NCBI GenBank assembly: GCA_934433485.1
Contig: CAKRZR010000001.1
Span: forward strand, 248,001 to 312,000
Reading direction: 5' to 3'
Source: an uncultured Eubacteriales bacterium
Lineage (GTDB): Bacteria; Bacillota; Clostridia; Oscillospirales; CAG-272
DNA length: 64,000 bases
Numbering within the stretch: position 1 is the first letter of the stretch; every line of letters begins with the position of its first letter. Below, piece by piece: positions 34,797-43,836 of the stretch. The notes under the pieces are model-generated. The model was not told the origin of the DNA. It did not search any database and saw only the letters and a list, made by a program, of their open reading frames with translations. The position numbers were made by a program, and so were the translations under genes.

Positions 34797-35930
34797 ATGT
34801 CAGTCTGCGGCATTATATTTTCCAACATTCACGACCATAATATCCCTGAGCTGACCCGGTACAGGACCATCGCGTCCGTTCCCTTCGGTTGTCGGTACCG
34901 CTTCATCGACTTTACGCTGTCGAATATGGTCAACTCCAACATCTACAACATCAACGTCATCACACATTACAACTACCAATCCCTGATGGACCACATCGGT
35001 TCCGGTAAGGACTGGGATCTGGCGCGCCGTTCCGGTGGTATCAAAATCCTGCCGCCGTACATCACTGCGTACGCCAACAACATCAACGCCCTGTACCGTA
35101 CCAGACTGGAAGCGCTCAAGAGTGTGAATTACTCCATCAGCCGTATCAAGGATGAGTATGTCATCATGTCCGACTGTGACGTGATCTGCAATGTAGACTT
35201 CAACGACATCATCGAAAATCACATCAAAACCGGCGCGGATATGACGCTCGCTGTCAAATCCGTGGATCTGACCCCGGAGTCGGCGAAAATCAACGTGCTG
35301 TTCGATTCTGACGAGGACGGAAGGGTGCGGGATATTCTCGCGTATCCGACCCAGTTTACCGGACGTGCCGACATCGGTCTGAACATCGTTGTGATGCGTA
35401 CCGACTATCTGAAACAAATCGTGCTCGACGCCATTGCGCACAATTACACGAGTCTGACCTCCGACATTCTCGCGCGTAATATGAAAAACCGCAACTTCCG
35501 CGTCTACAAATACGATGGCTATTTCGCCTGCATCTCCTCGTTTGCCGACTATTATGCGCACAGCATGGAGCTGCTCAGCGACGCTGCTGCACGTGACGCG
35601 CTGTTTGGTGTGAAGGATCGTCCGATCTACACCAAGGTGCGCAATTCCGTGCCGGCGTTCTACGCTGCGTCCTCTTCCGTACGCAATTCCATGATCGCGG
35701 ACGGCTGTGAGATCGAAGGCAGCGTGGAAAATTCCATCCTGTTCCGCGGCGTGAAAATTGGTAAGAACGCAACGGTCAAAAACTCCATCATCATGCAGGA
35801 TTCCATCATCGGAGACGGCGCGTTCCTCAACCATGTGATCACCGATAAAAACGCTGTGGTGCGTGACAATCGTATGCTGGCAGGCGCGGATGTCCAACCG
35901 TTCTACATCCAGAAAGGGCAGATGATTTAA
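34797..35930 (+). CDS. glgD: Glucose-1-phosphate adenylyltransferase regulatory subunit GlgD
   Basis: A 377-residue GlgC paralogue found in Firmicutes. It starts SVCGIIFSNIHDHNIPELTRYR, without the GGxGxRL nucleotide-binding loop of GlgC, and keeps VPFGCRYRFIDFTLSNMVNSN and the C-terminal beta-helix (IEGSVENSILFRGVKIG). GlgD is thought to associate with GlgC and change its activity or regulation. AAGGAGGGAG precedes the ATG. The TAA stop codon (35928-35930) lies inside the edge of a nested-inverted-repeat element. Confidence 0.94.
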   Translation: MSVCGIIFSNIHDHNIPELTRYRTIASVPFGCRYRFIDFTLSNMVNSNIYNINVITHYNYQSLMDHIGSGKDWDLARRSGGIKILPPYITAYANNINALYRTRLEALKSVNYSISRIKDEYVIMSDCDVICNVDFNDIIENHIKTGADMTLAVKSVDLTPESAKINVLFDSDEDGRVRDILAYPTQFTGRADIGLNIVVMRTDYLKQIVLDAIAHNYTSLTSDILARNMKNRNFRVYKYDGYFACISSFADYYAHSMELLSDAAARDALFGVKDRPIYTKVRNSVPAFYAASSSVRNSMIADGCEIEGSVENSILFRGVKIGKNATVKNSIIMQDSIIGDGAFLNHVITDKNAVVRDNRMLAGADVQPFYIQKGQMI

Positions 35931-36022
35931 GGAAGCCTCTGATTTAAGGTTATTTTTGCGATAAAAGCCCCTATATTTTAGCCTTTTATCGCAAAAATCC
36001 GTTTTACTCAGAGGTTCCTTAA
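35927..36022 (+). repeat. Nested-inverted-repeat element, full copy A
   Basis: Outer arms TTAAGGAAGCCTCTGA (35927-35942) and TCAGAGGTTCCTTAA (36008-36022) enclose inner arms TTTTTGCGATAAAAG (35953-35967) and CTTTTATCGCAAAAA (35983-35997, perfect). The first TTAA contains the glgD stop. It lies between glgD and glgA. Related copies are at 43741-43830 and 45896-45988, with half copies at 27384 and 54160. Confidence 0.9.
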
Positions 36023-36079
36023 GGATACGCGGAACGGATTTCCGTTTCATAAAATGATGGCTTGAAAAGAGGTTTCCCT

Positions 36080-37519
36080 ATGAAAAAAATACTGTACGCA
36101 GCATCTGAGGCACTTCCGTATGTTTCTACCGGTGGATTGGCAGACGTGATCGGTTCCTTACCGAAGGCGGTCAAGCGGGAGCTTGGCGAGGACGGCGACA
36201 TTCGTGTGGTTATCCCGCTGTATCCGTCGATCCGCAAGAAATTCGCTGAAAAAATCGAGTTGGTGCGTGAATTAAACGTCAAGCTGGCGTGGCGGAATCA
36301 GTACTGCGGCATTTGGCAGACCGTATCAGAGGGCGTCACATTCTATTTCATCGACAACGAGTACTATTTCAACCGTCCGTCACTGTACGGCAGCTTTGAC
36401 GACGGCGAACGCTTTGCCTATTTCGGAAAGGCAATCCTGGAGCTGATGGCGGCGGTGGATTTCTATCCGGATGTGCTGCACGCCAACGACTGGCAGACCG
36501 CGACCGCCGTGATCTATCTGAAGCGGAAATATGCGCACTTGGCGGCATATCAGCCCATTCGTGCACTGTTCACAATCCACAATATCGATTATCAGGGTAT
36601 CTATGACTTTTCCATTCTCGGCGATGTGTTTGAGCTTGCGGAATGGGATCGCGGCATCGTCGAGTACAACGGCTGCATCAATCTCTTAAAGGGCGCTATC
36701 GTCTGCGCGGATAAGGTCAGCACGGTCAGCGAACGGTACACGGATGAGATCCTCACCGAATACTACGGAAGCGGTCTGCACCATATCCTGCGCGCCAACC
36801 GGGACAAACTCTGCGGCATCACCAACGGCATAGATACGCATTACTACAACGCCGCGATCGATCCGGAAATTGCCGCGAACTTCACACCGGACGATCTCTC
36901 CGGCAAGGCAGTCTGCAAGGCGGATCTCGAGTCCACCTGTGGATTTACGCACGCGCCGGAAACTCCCATTGTCGCGATGGTATCCCGTCTCGCTGCCCAC
37001 AAAGGCTTTGATCTCGTGCGCCGGATTTTAGAGGAAACGTTGCGGGAGACCGAAATGCGCTTTGTTCTCCTCGGCACCGGTGAGTTTGAGCTGGAGGATT
37101 ACTTCTCCGACCTTGCCGCGCGGTACCCGGATCGCGTTTGCGTGCGGCTGGAGTACAACAAATCTTTGTCGAAGAAATTCTATGCCGGCGCGGATCTCTT
37201 CCTCATGCCGTCCAAGAGCGAGCCGTGCGGACTGGCGCAGATGATCGCGTCGCGCTACGGTACTGTACCGGTCGTGCGGGAAACCGGCGGATTGTACGAC
37301 ACGATCCACGCGTACAATAAGTACACCGGCATGGGCAACGGCTTCTCCTTTACAAACTACAACGCGCATGAAATGAAAGCCGTGATCGAGACCGCCATCG
37401 CCATGTATCAAGACGAGAAGCCGGCGTGGGAAGCGCTTGTCAAAAGTGTCATGCAGGTCGATTTTTCGTGGCGCGTTTCGGCAAAAAAGTACATTGCGCT
37501 GTACGAAAAAATGCAGTAA
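36080..37519 (+). CDS. glgA: Glycogen synthase (ADP-glucose)
   Basis: A 479-residue GT5 glycosyltransferase: N-terminal KKILYAASEALPYVSTGGLADVIGSLPK, then VLHANDWQTA, FTIHNIDYQG, and the C-terminal domain with VSRLAAHKGFDLV and the GT-B motif SKSEPCGLAQMIASRYGTVPVVRETGGLYDT. It transfers glucose from ADP-glucose to growing alpha-1,4 chains. The usual KTGGL loop reads STGGL here; the Lys in E. coli GlgA contacts the nucleotide sugar, but Ser or Ala at this place is found in other Firmicutes. AAAAGAGG marks ATG 36080; a frame to 36062 lacks a site. Confidence 0.95.
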   Translation: MKKILYAASEALPYVSTGGLADVIGSLPKAVKRELGEDGDIRVVIPLYPSIRKKFAEKIELVRELNVKLAWRNQYCGIWQTVSEGVTFYFIDNEYYFNRPSLYGSFDDGERFAYFGKAILELMAAVDFYPDVLHANDWQTATAVIYLKRKYAHLAAYQPIRALFTIHNIDYQGIYDFSILGDVFELAEWDRGIVEYNGCINLLKGAIVCADKVSTVSERYTDEILTEYYGSGLHHILRANRDKLCGITNGIDTHYYNAAIDPEIAANFTPDDLSGKAVCKADLESTCGFTHAPETPIVAMVSRLAAHKGFDLVRRILEETLRETEMRFVLLGTGEFELEDYFSDLAARYPDRVCVRLEYNKSLSKKFYAGADLFLMPSKSEPCGLAQMIASRYGTVPVVRETGGLYDTIHAYNKYTGMGNGFSFTNYNAHEMKAVIETAIAMYQDEKPAWEALVKSVMQVDFSWRVSAKKYIALYEKMQ

Positions 37520-37590
37520 AATACAGGCAGGCGCTGAAACTCGGTTTTTTGTCACAAGTCCGGATAAAAGGCTTTTTGGTTAAAAAACTA

Positions 37591-37605
37591 TGGAAGCGCT
37601 TTCCA
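37591..37605 (+). promoter_or_regulatory. Candidate catabolite-response (CcpA/LacI-type) operator before glgP
   Basis: TGGAAGCGCTTTCCA at 37591-37605 is nearly palindromic about a central CG and agrees with the cre consensus at all fixed positions but the last. It sits 95 bp upstream of the glgP start, in a 180-bp gap with no clear promoter. Confidence 0.5.
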
Positions 37606-37700
37606 GGAGCATCGGTCGTAGGGGGAGACGCACGTTTTCCCCTATACGCCGTATCCCCAATTGCACATTTCCCCATTCACTGAGAAGAGGTAGAGTAAAC

Positions 37701-40133
37701 ATGGATAGCAGAAAACAACCCATCACCGAGACAAGCATCCGGGAAGCCTTATCGTCCAAACTGACCCGGTATTTCGGCTGTGAACCGTCGGAAGCCACCG
37801 CGGAGCAGATGTACAAGGCGACGATCATGACCGTGAAGGACATCCTTACCGAAAAGCGGCAGACCTTCCACGAAAAGGCAAAAAAGCAGCACCCGAAAAA
37901 GGTCTACTATCTGTGTATGGAATTTCTCATCGGCCCGTCGCTCAAAAACAACCTGCGCAATCTAGGACTTGCCGACGAATACCGCGCGGTGCTTGCCGAT
38001 ATGGGATTCGCCCTCGACGATATCTACGCGATGGAACCGGATCCGGGGCTGGGCAACGGAGGACTTGGCAGATTGGCGGCGTGCTTCATGGATTCCCTGA
38101 CCGCCCTCGATTATCACGCCACCGGTTTTTCGATCCTGTACGAATACGGTCTGTTCAAACAGAAGATCATCGACGGCAACCAGGTTGAACTGCCGGACAA
38201 CTGGATGCAGAACGGCGATACTTGGCTCGTACCGCGTACCGACAAAGCGTTTGACATCCGGCTCGGCGGCAACGTCAAGGAGGAGTGGGAGAACGGCAAA
38301 TGCAACATTTCATATGAGAATTACGAGGACGTGCGCGCGGTGCCGTACGATATGATGATCTCCGGCGCGGATTGTGAAGCCGTCAACGTGCTGCGGCTGT
38401 GGAAAGCGGTCGGTACGTCGAATCTCAATATGAAGCTGTTCTCGCAGGGACAGTATGTCGCGGCAATGGAGCAATCGTCGCAGGCAGAGGTTATCTCCAA
38501 GGTGCTGTATCCCTCCGATGAACACGACGAGGGCAAGCTGCTGCGCCTGACCCAGCAGTATTTTCTCGTGTCCGCGTCGCTGCAATCCATCATCGCCGAT
38601 CATCTCTCCGGTTATGGCACGCTCTACAACTTCCCGAGCAAGGTAGCGATCCACATCAACGATACCCATCCCGCGCTCGTGATTCCGGAGCTGATGCGCA
38701 TTCTCATGGACGTCTATTCCTACACCTGGGACGCCGCATGGAGTGTTGTGACGCGCGTTGTATCCTATACGAATCACACCGTGCTGCCGGAAGCACTCGA
38801 AAAGTGGAACGTATCTCTCTTCCGTCTGAAGCTGCCGCGGATCTACATGATCATCGAGGAGATCAACCGCAGATTGTGCGCCGATCTCTGGAATATGTAT
38901 CCCGGCGACTGGGATCGCATTTCCCGCATGGCGATCATCGGCTATTCGCAGGTGCGTATGGCAAATCTGAGCGTCGCGGCGTCCCATACCGTAAACGGCG
39001 TGTCGGCGCTCCATTCCGAGATTCTCAAAAAGACCGTTTTCCACGACTATTACAAGGCGATGCCGTATAAATTCACCAATGTCACGAACGGTATCGCGCA
39101 CCGCCGCTGGCTTTGCTACTCCAATCCCGGACTGTCCGCACTGCTCGATGAGACGATCGGTACGGAATACCACAAGAATCCAGAAACGTTGTCCGAATTT
39201 CGAAAGTATGAGGACGACGCGGCGATCCATGACAAGCTGCGCGCGATCAAGGCGGAAAACAAGCTCACGCTGTCGAAGTGGGTCAGCAGCCGGGAAGGCA
39301 TTCTGCTCGATGTACATTCCGTATTCGATGTGCAGGTCAAGCGGATCCACGAATACAAGAGACAGCTGCTCAATGTGCTGAAGATCATCAGCCTCTATAA
39401 CGATATCCTTGAGAACCCGAACGGCAATTACACGCCGACCACATTCATCTTCGGCGGTAAGGCGGCGCCCGGCTATTATATGGCAAAGGACATCATCAAG
39501 CTGATCTGGAGTGTAGGCAAGGAGATCCGACACGACAAGCGGGTACGCGAGCTTTTGAACGTCGTATATCTGGAGGAATACAATGTCAGCATGGCGGAGG
39601 TGCTCATGCCGGCAAGCGACATCAGCGAGCAGATCTCCCTCGCCGGTAAAGAAGCCAGCGGTACAGGCTGTATGAAGTTTATGATCAACGGTGCGCTGAC
39701 CCTTGGTACCCTTGACGGTGCGAATGTGGAAATGCGCGATGCGGTCGGACCGGAGAATATCTATATCTTCGGGCTCCATACCGAGGATGTGGACGCACTG
39801 TGGAAAACCGGCTACGATTCCCGCATGTACTACCACAACAGCGACAGACTACACAAAACCATCGACCGGCTGGGCGGCGCATTCGCGGGCAACACATTCG
39901 GACACATGGTCGACTATTTCTTAAACAGCTACGGCGTATCCGATCCGTATATGTGCCTTGCCGACTTTGATTCCTATTTCGCGGAGTACCAGAAGATGAT
40001 GCGTGTGTATGCGGAACCGGAAAAGTGGACGCGCCAGTCGCTTGTCAATATCGCCGGCGCCGGATATTTCGCAGCCGACCGCAGCATCCGCGAGTATGCC
40101 GAAAATATCTGGCACATATCCCCTGTATTATGA
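37701..40133 (+). CDS. glgP: Glycogen phosphorylase
   Basis: An 810-residue GT35 enzyme. It contains KKVYYLCMEFLIGPSLKNNL near the N-terminus, EPDPGLGNGGLGRLAACFMDS, DTHPALVIPELMRIL, and the pyridoxal-phosphate site EASGTGCMKFMINGALTLGT with the phosphate-binding Lys. It releases glucose-1-phosphate from alpha-glucan. The start 37701 (MDSRKQP) has AGAGG upstream; a 37-residue extension is in frame but not conserved. The stop overlaps the next gene (ATGA), so glgP and the GH13 enzyme are translated together. Confidence 0.96.
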   Translation: MDSRKQPITETSIREALSSKLTRYFGCEPSEATAEQMYKATIMTVKDILTEKRQTFHEKAKKQHPKKVYYLCMEFLIGPSLKNNLRNLGLADEYRAVLADMGFALDDIYAMEPDPGLGNGGLGRLAACFMDSLTALDYHATGFSILYEYGLFKQKIIDGNQVELPDNWMQNGDTWLVPRTDKAFDIRLGGNVKEEWENGKCNISYENYEDVRAVPYDMMISGADCEAVNVLRLWKAVGTSNLNMKLFSQGQYVAAMEQSSQAEVISKVLYPSDEHDEGKLLRLTQQYFLVSASLQSIIADHLSGYGTLYNFPSKVAIHINDTHPALVIPELMRILMDVYSYTWDAAWSVVTRVVSYTNHTVLPEALEKWNVSLFRLKLPRIYMIIEEINRRLCADLWNMYPGDWDRISRMAIIGYSQVRMANLSVAASHTVNGVSALHSEILKKTVFHDYYKAMPYKFTNVTNGIAHRRWLCYSNPGLSALLDETIGTEYHKNPETLSEFRKYEDDAAIHDKLRAIKAENKLTLSKWVSSREGILLDVHSVFDVQVKRIHEYKRQLLNVLKIISLYNDILENPNGNYTPTTFIFGGKAAPGYYMAKDIIKLIWSVGKEIRHDKRVRELLNVVYLEEYNVSMAEVLMPASDISEQISLAGKEASGTGCMKFMINGALTLGTLDGANVEMRDAVGPENIYIFGLHTEDVDALWKTGYDSRMYYHNSDRLHKTIDRLGGAFAGNTFGHMVDYFLNSYGVSDPYMCLADFDSYFAEYQKMMRVYAEPEKWTRQSLVNIAGAGYFAADRSIREYAENIWHISPVL

Positions 40134-42076
40134 GCGTCACGGAGCAGAAATACAGCACTGTCTACGGACGGGATATGTCCCTGCACGGCGCGTTTCCCGA
40201 TAACGACTTTGTGACCTTTTCTGTGACGCTGACCGAACCGGCTTCTCATGTGACAATGGTGATTCATGGCGACGGCTGGGGCAGGGATAATACCATCTAC
40301 CGCGAATATCCGCTCGAGAAAAACGGTAAGACGGCGTTCACCGTATCCCTGTCTATGGCTGTCCTGTGCCGCACGATGGAGCTGACCGACAACGGACTCT
40401 TCTATTACCACTACCGGGTAGAGCGCATGGAAGGGACAAAGTCCGGAAAAACCGCGTATTTCGGCGGTGAGGAGCCTACCAGGCTCCAACTGCTGGGTGA
40501 GGAGAGTCACGACGAACGGCAGTTATACGTGTTCACGCATACGTACACGGAGCCGCAGGCATGGCGAGAGGGCGTGATCTACCACATCTTCGTCGATCGT
40601 TTTGCGCAGTCGCGTACCATGGACAAATCCGGCTGGCAAAAGTCGGGCACGGTGCTCGATCCGGACTGGGAAAACGGTGTGCCGCAGTATGGGGAATATC
40701 CCGGCGCGCCAGTCGCGAACAACGTCTTTTTCGGCGGCGATCTCTATGGTGTGGCGGAGAATCTGCCCTATATCGCAGCGTTGGGTGTGAAAACGCTCTA
40801 CCTGTCCCCGATCTTCGATGCCGCGTCCAACCACAAGTATGATACCGGTGATTATCTCCGCGTGGATGCTATGTTTGGCGGCGACGCTGCGTTGCGGAAT
40901 CTCGTGGAGAAGGCGGGTGCGATGGGGATCCGGATCCTTCTGGACGGTGTGTTCAATCATACCGGCAGCGACAGCGTCTACTTCAACAGGGAAGGGCACT
41001 ATCCCTCGGTCGGCGCGTACCAGTCCAAGGATTCGCCGTACGCGGATTGGTACACGTTCCGCCATTTTCCGGACGAATACGATTGCTGGTGGGGTGTGAA
41101 AATTCTGCCGCGCCTCTCCTCCGACAATCCCTCCTTCCGCGCATTTCTTTTGGGAGAAGTCATTCCGAAATGGATGGACATGGGTGTGTACGGTTGGCGG
41201 CTGGACGTGGCGGACGAACTCTCGGACAGCTTTCTATCCGATTTCCGTGTAACGGTGCGAACCCAGAATTCGGACAGTGTGGTGATCGGCGAGGTTTGGG
41301 AGGACGCGACAGATAAGATCAGCTATAATGTGCGCAAGCAGTATTTTCGCGGCAGAGAACTGGATGGTGTGATGAACTATCCACTGCGAAAAGCGATTTT
41401 GACCTATTTGCGCGATAAAAACGCCGATCACTTCCGCAAAACGACAGAACGACTGTACCGCAGGTATCCCAAATGGGCAAGCGATTGCCAGATGAATTTT
41501 CTTGGCACGCACGACACCATACGGATTCTGACGGCATTGGGCGGAGAGGCGGAGGGTGTACATACAAACGCGGAGCTTGCGAACATGCGCATGGCGCCGG
41601 AGGAACGGGAGGCAGCTTGTAAAAAACTCATCCTTGCCTACGCGATATTGGCGGCAATGCCGGGCGTACCGTCCGTTTTCTATGGAGATGAAGCGGGACT
41701 CGAGGGATATCACGACCCGTTCTGCCGTCGTCCGTTTCCATGGCACCGCATCGAACCGACGCTGCTCACCGCATATCGAGAGATCGGTATAACCAGACTG
41801 CGAGAGCCGCTGTTCCGGGACGGCGAATACCGTGTGATCCAGTGTACGCCGACGCGGCTCACATTTGTTCGAACGCCGTTTGCCGACGAAGCCTACTTTC
41901 TGTGCATCGTTGTCAATCTGAGCGACGCGCCCGCAAAGCTGCGCAGCTGTCCGGGAGCGAAAACCATTCTCGCACTGCCGGAGCCAGGTGTAGATGAGAC
42001 CGTTCTTGCGCCGATGAGCGTCCGGTATCTCCGCTGTCCGATCGGTGCATCTCCGGAGGACTGTCAAATTGTATAA
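40130..42076 (+). CDS. GH13 alpha-glycosidase (neopullulanase/maltodextrin-hydrolase-like)
   Basis: A 648-residue protein with an N-terminal beta-sandwich domain (about residues 1-130) and a GH13 barrel: VIYHIFVDRFAQS, NNVFFGGDLYGV, LLDGVFNHTGSDS, nucleophile Asp in YGWRLDVADEL, acid/base Glu in VVIGEVWEDA, and the third Asp in LGTHDTIRIL. PSVFYGDEAGLEGYHDPFCRRPFPW is typical of maltogenic or neopullulanase-type enzymes. No signal peptide is present, so it acts in the cytoplasm on limit dextrins left by GlgP or on imported maltodextrins. Coupled to glgP by a 4-bp overlap. Confidence 0.9.
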   Translation: MSVTEQKYSTVYGRDMSLHGAFPDNDFVTFSVTLTEPASHVTMVIHGDGWGRDNTIYREYPLEKNGKTAFTVSLSMAVLCRTMELTDNGLFYYHYRVERMEGTKSGKTAYFGGEEPTRLQLLGEESHDERQLYVFTHTYTEPQAWREGVIYHIFVDRFAQSRTMDKSGWQKSGTVLDPDWENGVPQYGEYPGAPVANNVFFGGDLYGVAENLPYIAALGVKTLYLSPIFDAASNHKYDTGDYLRVDAMFGGDAALRNLVEKAGAMGIRILLDGVFNHTGSDSVYFNREGHYPSVGAYQSKDSPYADWYTFRHFPDEYDCWWGVKILPRLSSDNPSFRAFLLGEVIPKWMDMGVYGWRLDVADELSDSFLSDFRVTVRTQNSDSVVIGEVWEDATDKISYNVRKQYFRGRELDGVMNYPLRKAILTYLRDKNADHFRKTTERLYRRYPKWASDCQMNFLGTHDTIRILTALGGEAEGVHTNAELANMRMAPEEREAACKKLILAYAILAAMPGVPSVFYGDEAGLEGYHDPFCRRPFPWHRIEPTLLTAYREIGITRLREPLFRDGEYRVIQCTPTRLTFVRTPFADEAYFLCIVVNLSDAPAKLRSCPGAKTILALPEPGVDETVLAPMSVRYLRCPIGASPEDCQIV

Positions 42077-42080
42077 AAAC

Positions 42081-42123
42081 AAAGCCTGCGATCTGTGTGT
42101 TATCCACAAATCACAGGCTTTTC
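42081..42123 (+). terminator. Bidirectional terminator between the glg operon and glycerate kinase
   Basis: A 12-bp stem with one mismatch, AAAGCCTGCGAT (42081-42092) with ATCACAGGCTTT (42110-42121). Confidence 0.8.
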
Positions 42124-42128
42124 CCGTT

Positions 42129-43292
42129 TCATGATAGCAGCGTGCGCTGTAGTCGTACCACATTGAACGCCGTTTTGGTTAGTGCTTCCGCAGCGCGTGT
42201 TATCGATTCCGCCAAGGTCATCGGCGCCTGCACGATCGGGAAAACCGCCGACATGCCGCAATCATACAGCGTGCGCTCCGGCAGAATATCCGCCTGTCCG
42301 CAGAGATTCACACATGGTACGCCGGCTGCCTTCGCATAGCGCGCAACAACGGATGGCAGCTTTCCGTGCGCGGTTTGCCTGTCCGTGCGTCCTTCTCCGG
42401 TGAAAACGAGCGCACAATCCGCCAGCAACTCCGGGTATCCGATCGCGCGGAGAATCGCGTCCGCACCAGGGATGAGCCGACCGCCAGCCGCCAACAGCCC
42501 GAATCCCAAACCACCGGCAGCGCCTGCGCCATCCGTCAGCGGATCGATTGCCGGATACCGCATCGATAGCACAGCCGCGTACTGCCGCATGCCGTTTTCC
42601 AGGATTTCCACGGTTTCCGGAGCGGCGCCCTTTTGCGGAGAAAACATCCGGGACGCGCCATTTTCGCCATACAGCGGAACCGCTGCGTCGTACAAAAGGC
42701 AAAGCTCCATATCCGACAGCAATGCTTGTACTGCGGACAGATCGATATCCGCGACCCGAGAGAGCAGTCCGCCGCCAAACACACCATGGATTTCCAGTCC
42801 CTGCGCATCGAAAAAACGCGCACCCATTGCCGCAAGCGCACCGATACCGCCGTCGTTTGTACCGCTGCCGCCGAGACCAAGAAGTATCCTGTGAAATCCG
42901 CGGCTGCGCAGATAAACGAGCATTTTCCCGACACCGGCGGTCGAAGCGACAAGTGGATCCAGTCCGTGCAGCTTTGCAAAGCCGAGACCTGCGCACGATG
43001 CCGCATCGAATACGGCAGACCGTACGCCGTTTTTTGTGCCGAGATCGTAATACACCACGTCGATGGAAAAGCCGAACGGATCCACAGAGGGCGCAATGCA
43101 TGCCTGACCGGACAACGCCTTGCCGAGTGCCTCTGCACTGCCTTCTCCGCCATCCGCTGCCGGGAGCACACGAACCAACGCGCCCTCATCCGCCATACGG
43201 ATTCCGTCCGCGATCGCCTGTCCCGCCTCTATGGAGGAAAGCGCACCTTTGAAGGAATCCGATACGACAAGATACATGTTTGCCGCCGTCAT
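42129..43292 (-). CDS. glxK: Glycerate kinase (GlxK type)
   Basis: A 387-residue kinase of the GlxK/GarK family: YLVVSDSFKGALSSIEAGQAIADGI at the start, LPAADGGEGSAEAL, the glycine-rich GLGGSGTNDGGIGALAAMG, and LVFTGEGRTDRQTAHGKLP. It phosphorylates glycerate to 2-phosphoglycerate, feeding glycolysis. ATG 43292 overlaps the upstream stop (ATGA). It is the last gene of the leftward block. No other glyoxylate or glycerate gene is near. Confidence 0.93.
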   Translation of the reverse strand: MTAANMYLVVSDSFKGALSSIEAGQAIADGIRMADEGALVRVLPAADGGEGSAEALGKALSGQACIAPSVDPFGFSIDVVYYDLGTKNGVRSAVFDAASCAGLGFAKLHGLDPLVASTAGVGKMLVYLRSRGFHRILLGLGGSGTNDGGIGALAAMGARFFDAQGLEIHGVFGGGLLSRVADIDLSAVQALLSDMELCLLYDAAVPLYGENGASRMFSPQKGAAPETVEILENGMRQYAAVLSMRYPAIDPLTDGAGAAGGLGFGLLAAGGRLIPGADAILRAIGYPELLADCALVFTGEGRTDRQTAHGKLPSVVARYAKAAGVPCVNLCGQADILPERTLYDCGMSAVFPIVQAPMTLAESITRAAEALTKTAFNVVRLQRTLLS

Positions 43293-43720
43293 GCTTGCTG
43301 TTCCGCCTGAAAATGGCACGGGGACGCGAAAAATTTGTTCAAATCGATCCGGTACACATGGTCGTCATCGGCGCGGAAGCTGAGTTTTTTCGCGAATCCG
43401 TCCGGGCAACCGGCAAGCGCAGCATCCGTAAACCGCGCCGCGGCGACATCGATTCGATGGAGAAACGACATAGCGGTGCGCACTAAGATGATCATCACTT
43501 CCTCATCAAAGCTGTCTGCCATCGGGCGGATCGTGTGAAAAACGCCGCCGTCCTTGTCGATCGCGAACTGACAGACGCCGAGAATGCCGGTGATTTTTGT
43601 GCCGTCCTCGTTGACATTCGCGGCGAGATACGCAAAATCCTCTGCGTAATACGGGGTGTCGCAAACCGTACACAGCTCCTTTTGCAGCTCTTTCTCCTCA
43701 ATCGGTCGTACAATGAACAT
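43289..43720 (-). CDS. Small protein with acetyltransferase-like features, function unknown
   Basis: A 143-residue protein that I cannot place with certainty. It begins MFIVRPIEEKELQKELC and has a strand-helix pattern (GVCQFAIDKDGG, then a long helix EEVMIILVRTAMSFLHRI, then VAAARFTD) that resembles the core of GNAT acetyltransferases, with GFAKKLSFR near the C-terminus. It lacks a clear acetyl-CoA pyrophosphate loop (Q/RxxGxG/A). The start has AGAGGA upstream. It overlaps the glycerate kinase start by 4 bp and lies downstream of rluB across repeat copy B. Confidence 0.6.
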   Translation of the reverse strand: MFIVRPIEEKELQKELCTVCDTPYYAEDFAYLAANVNEDGTKITGILGVCQFAIDKDGGVFHTIRPMADSFDEEVMIILVRTAMSFLHRIDVAAARFTDAALAGCPDGFAKKLSFRADDDHVYRIDLNKFFASPCHFQAEQQA

Positions 43721-43740
43721 AGATAGTCCTCTTTTCTTCC

Positions 43741-43830
43741 AAGAATCCTCTGAATAAATCGGATTTTTGCAATAAAGGCTGAGATATAGGGGCTTTTGTC
43801 GCAAAAAATAACCTGAAATCAGAGGCTTAT
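43741..43830 (-). repeat. Nested-inverted-repeat element, full copy B
   Basis: On the minus strand it starts ATAAGCCTCTGATTTCAGG and ends TCAGAGGATTCTT. The inner arms are TTTTTTGCGACAAAAG and CTTTATTGCAAAAAT; the central CCCCTATAT is also conserved. It begins 6 bases after the rluB stop codon, in the same orientation to rluB as copy A is to glgD. Confidence 0.88.
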
Positions 43831-43836
43831 CAATTG

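Noticed and set aside
38310..39836. 508-codon open frame antisense to glgP
   Set aside because: Lies wholly within a complete glycogen phosphorylase gene and has no independent support.
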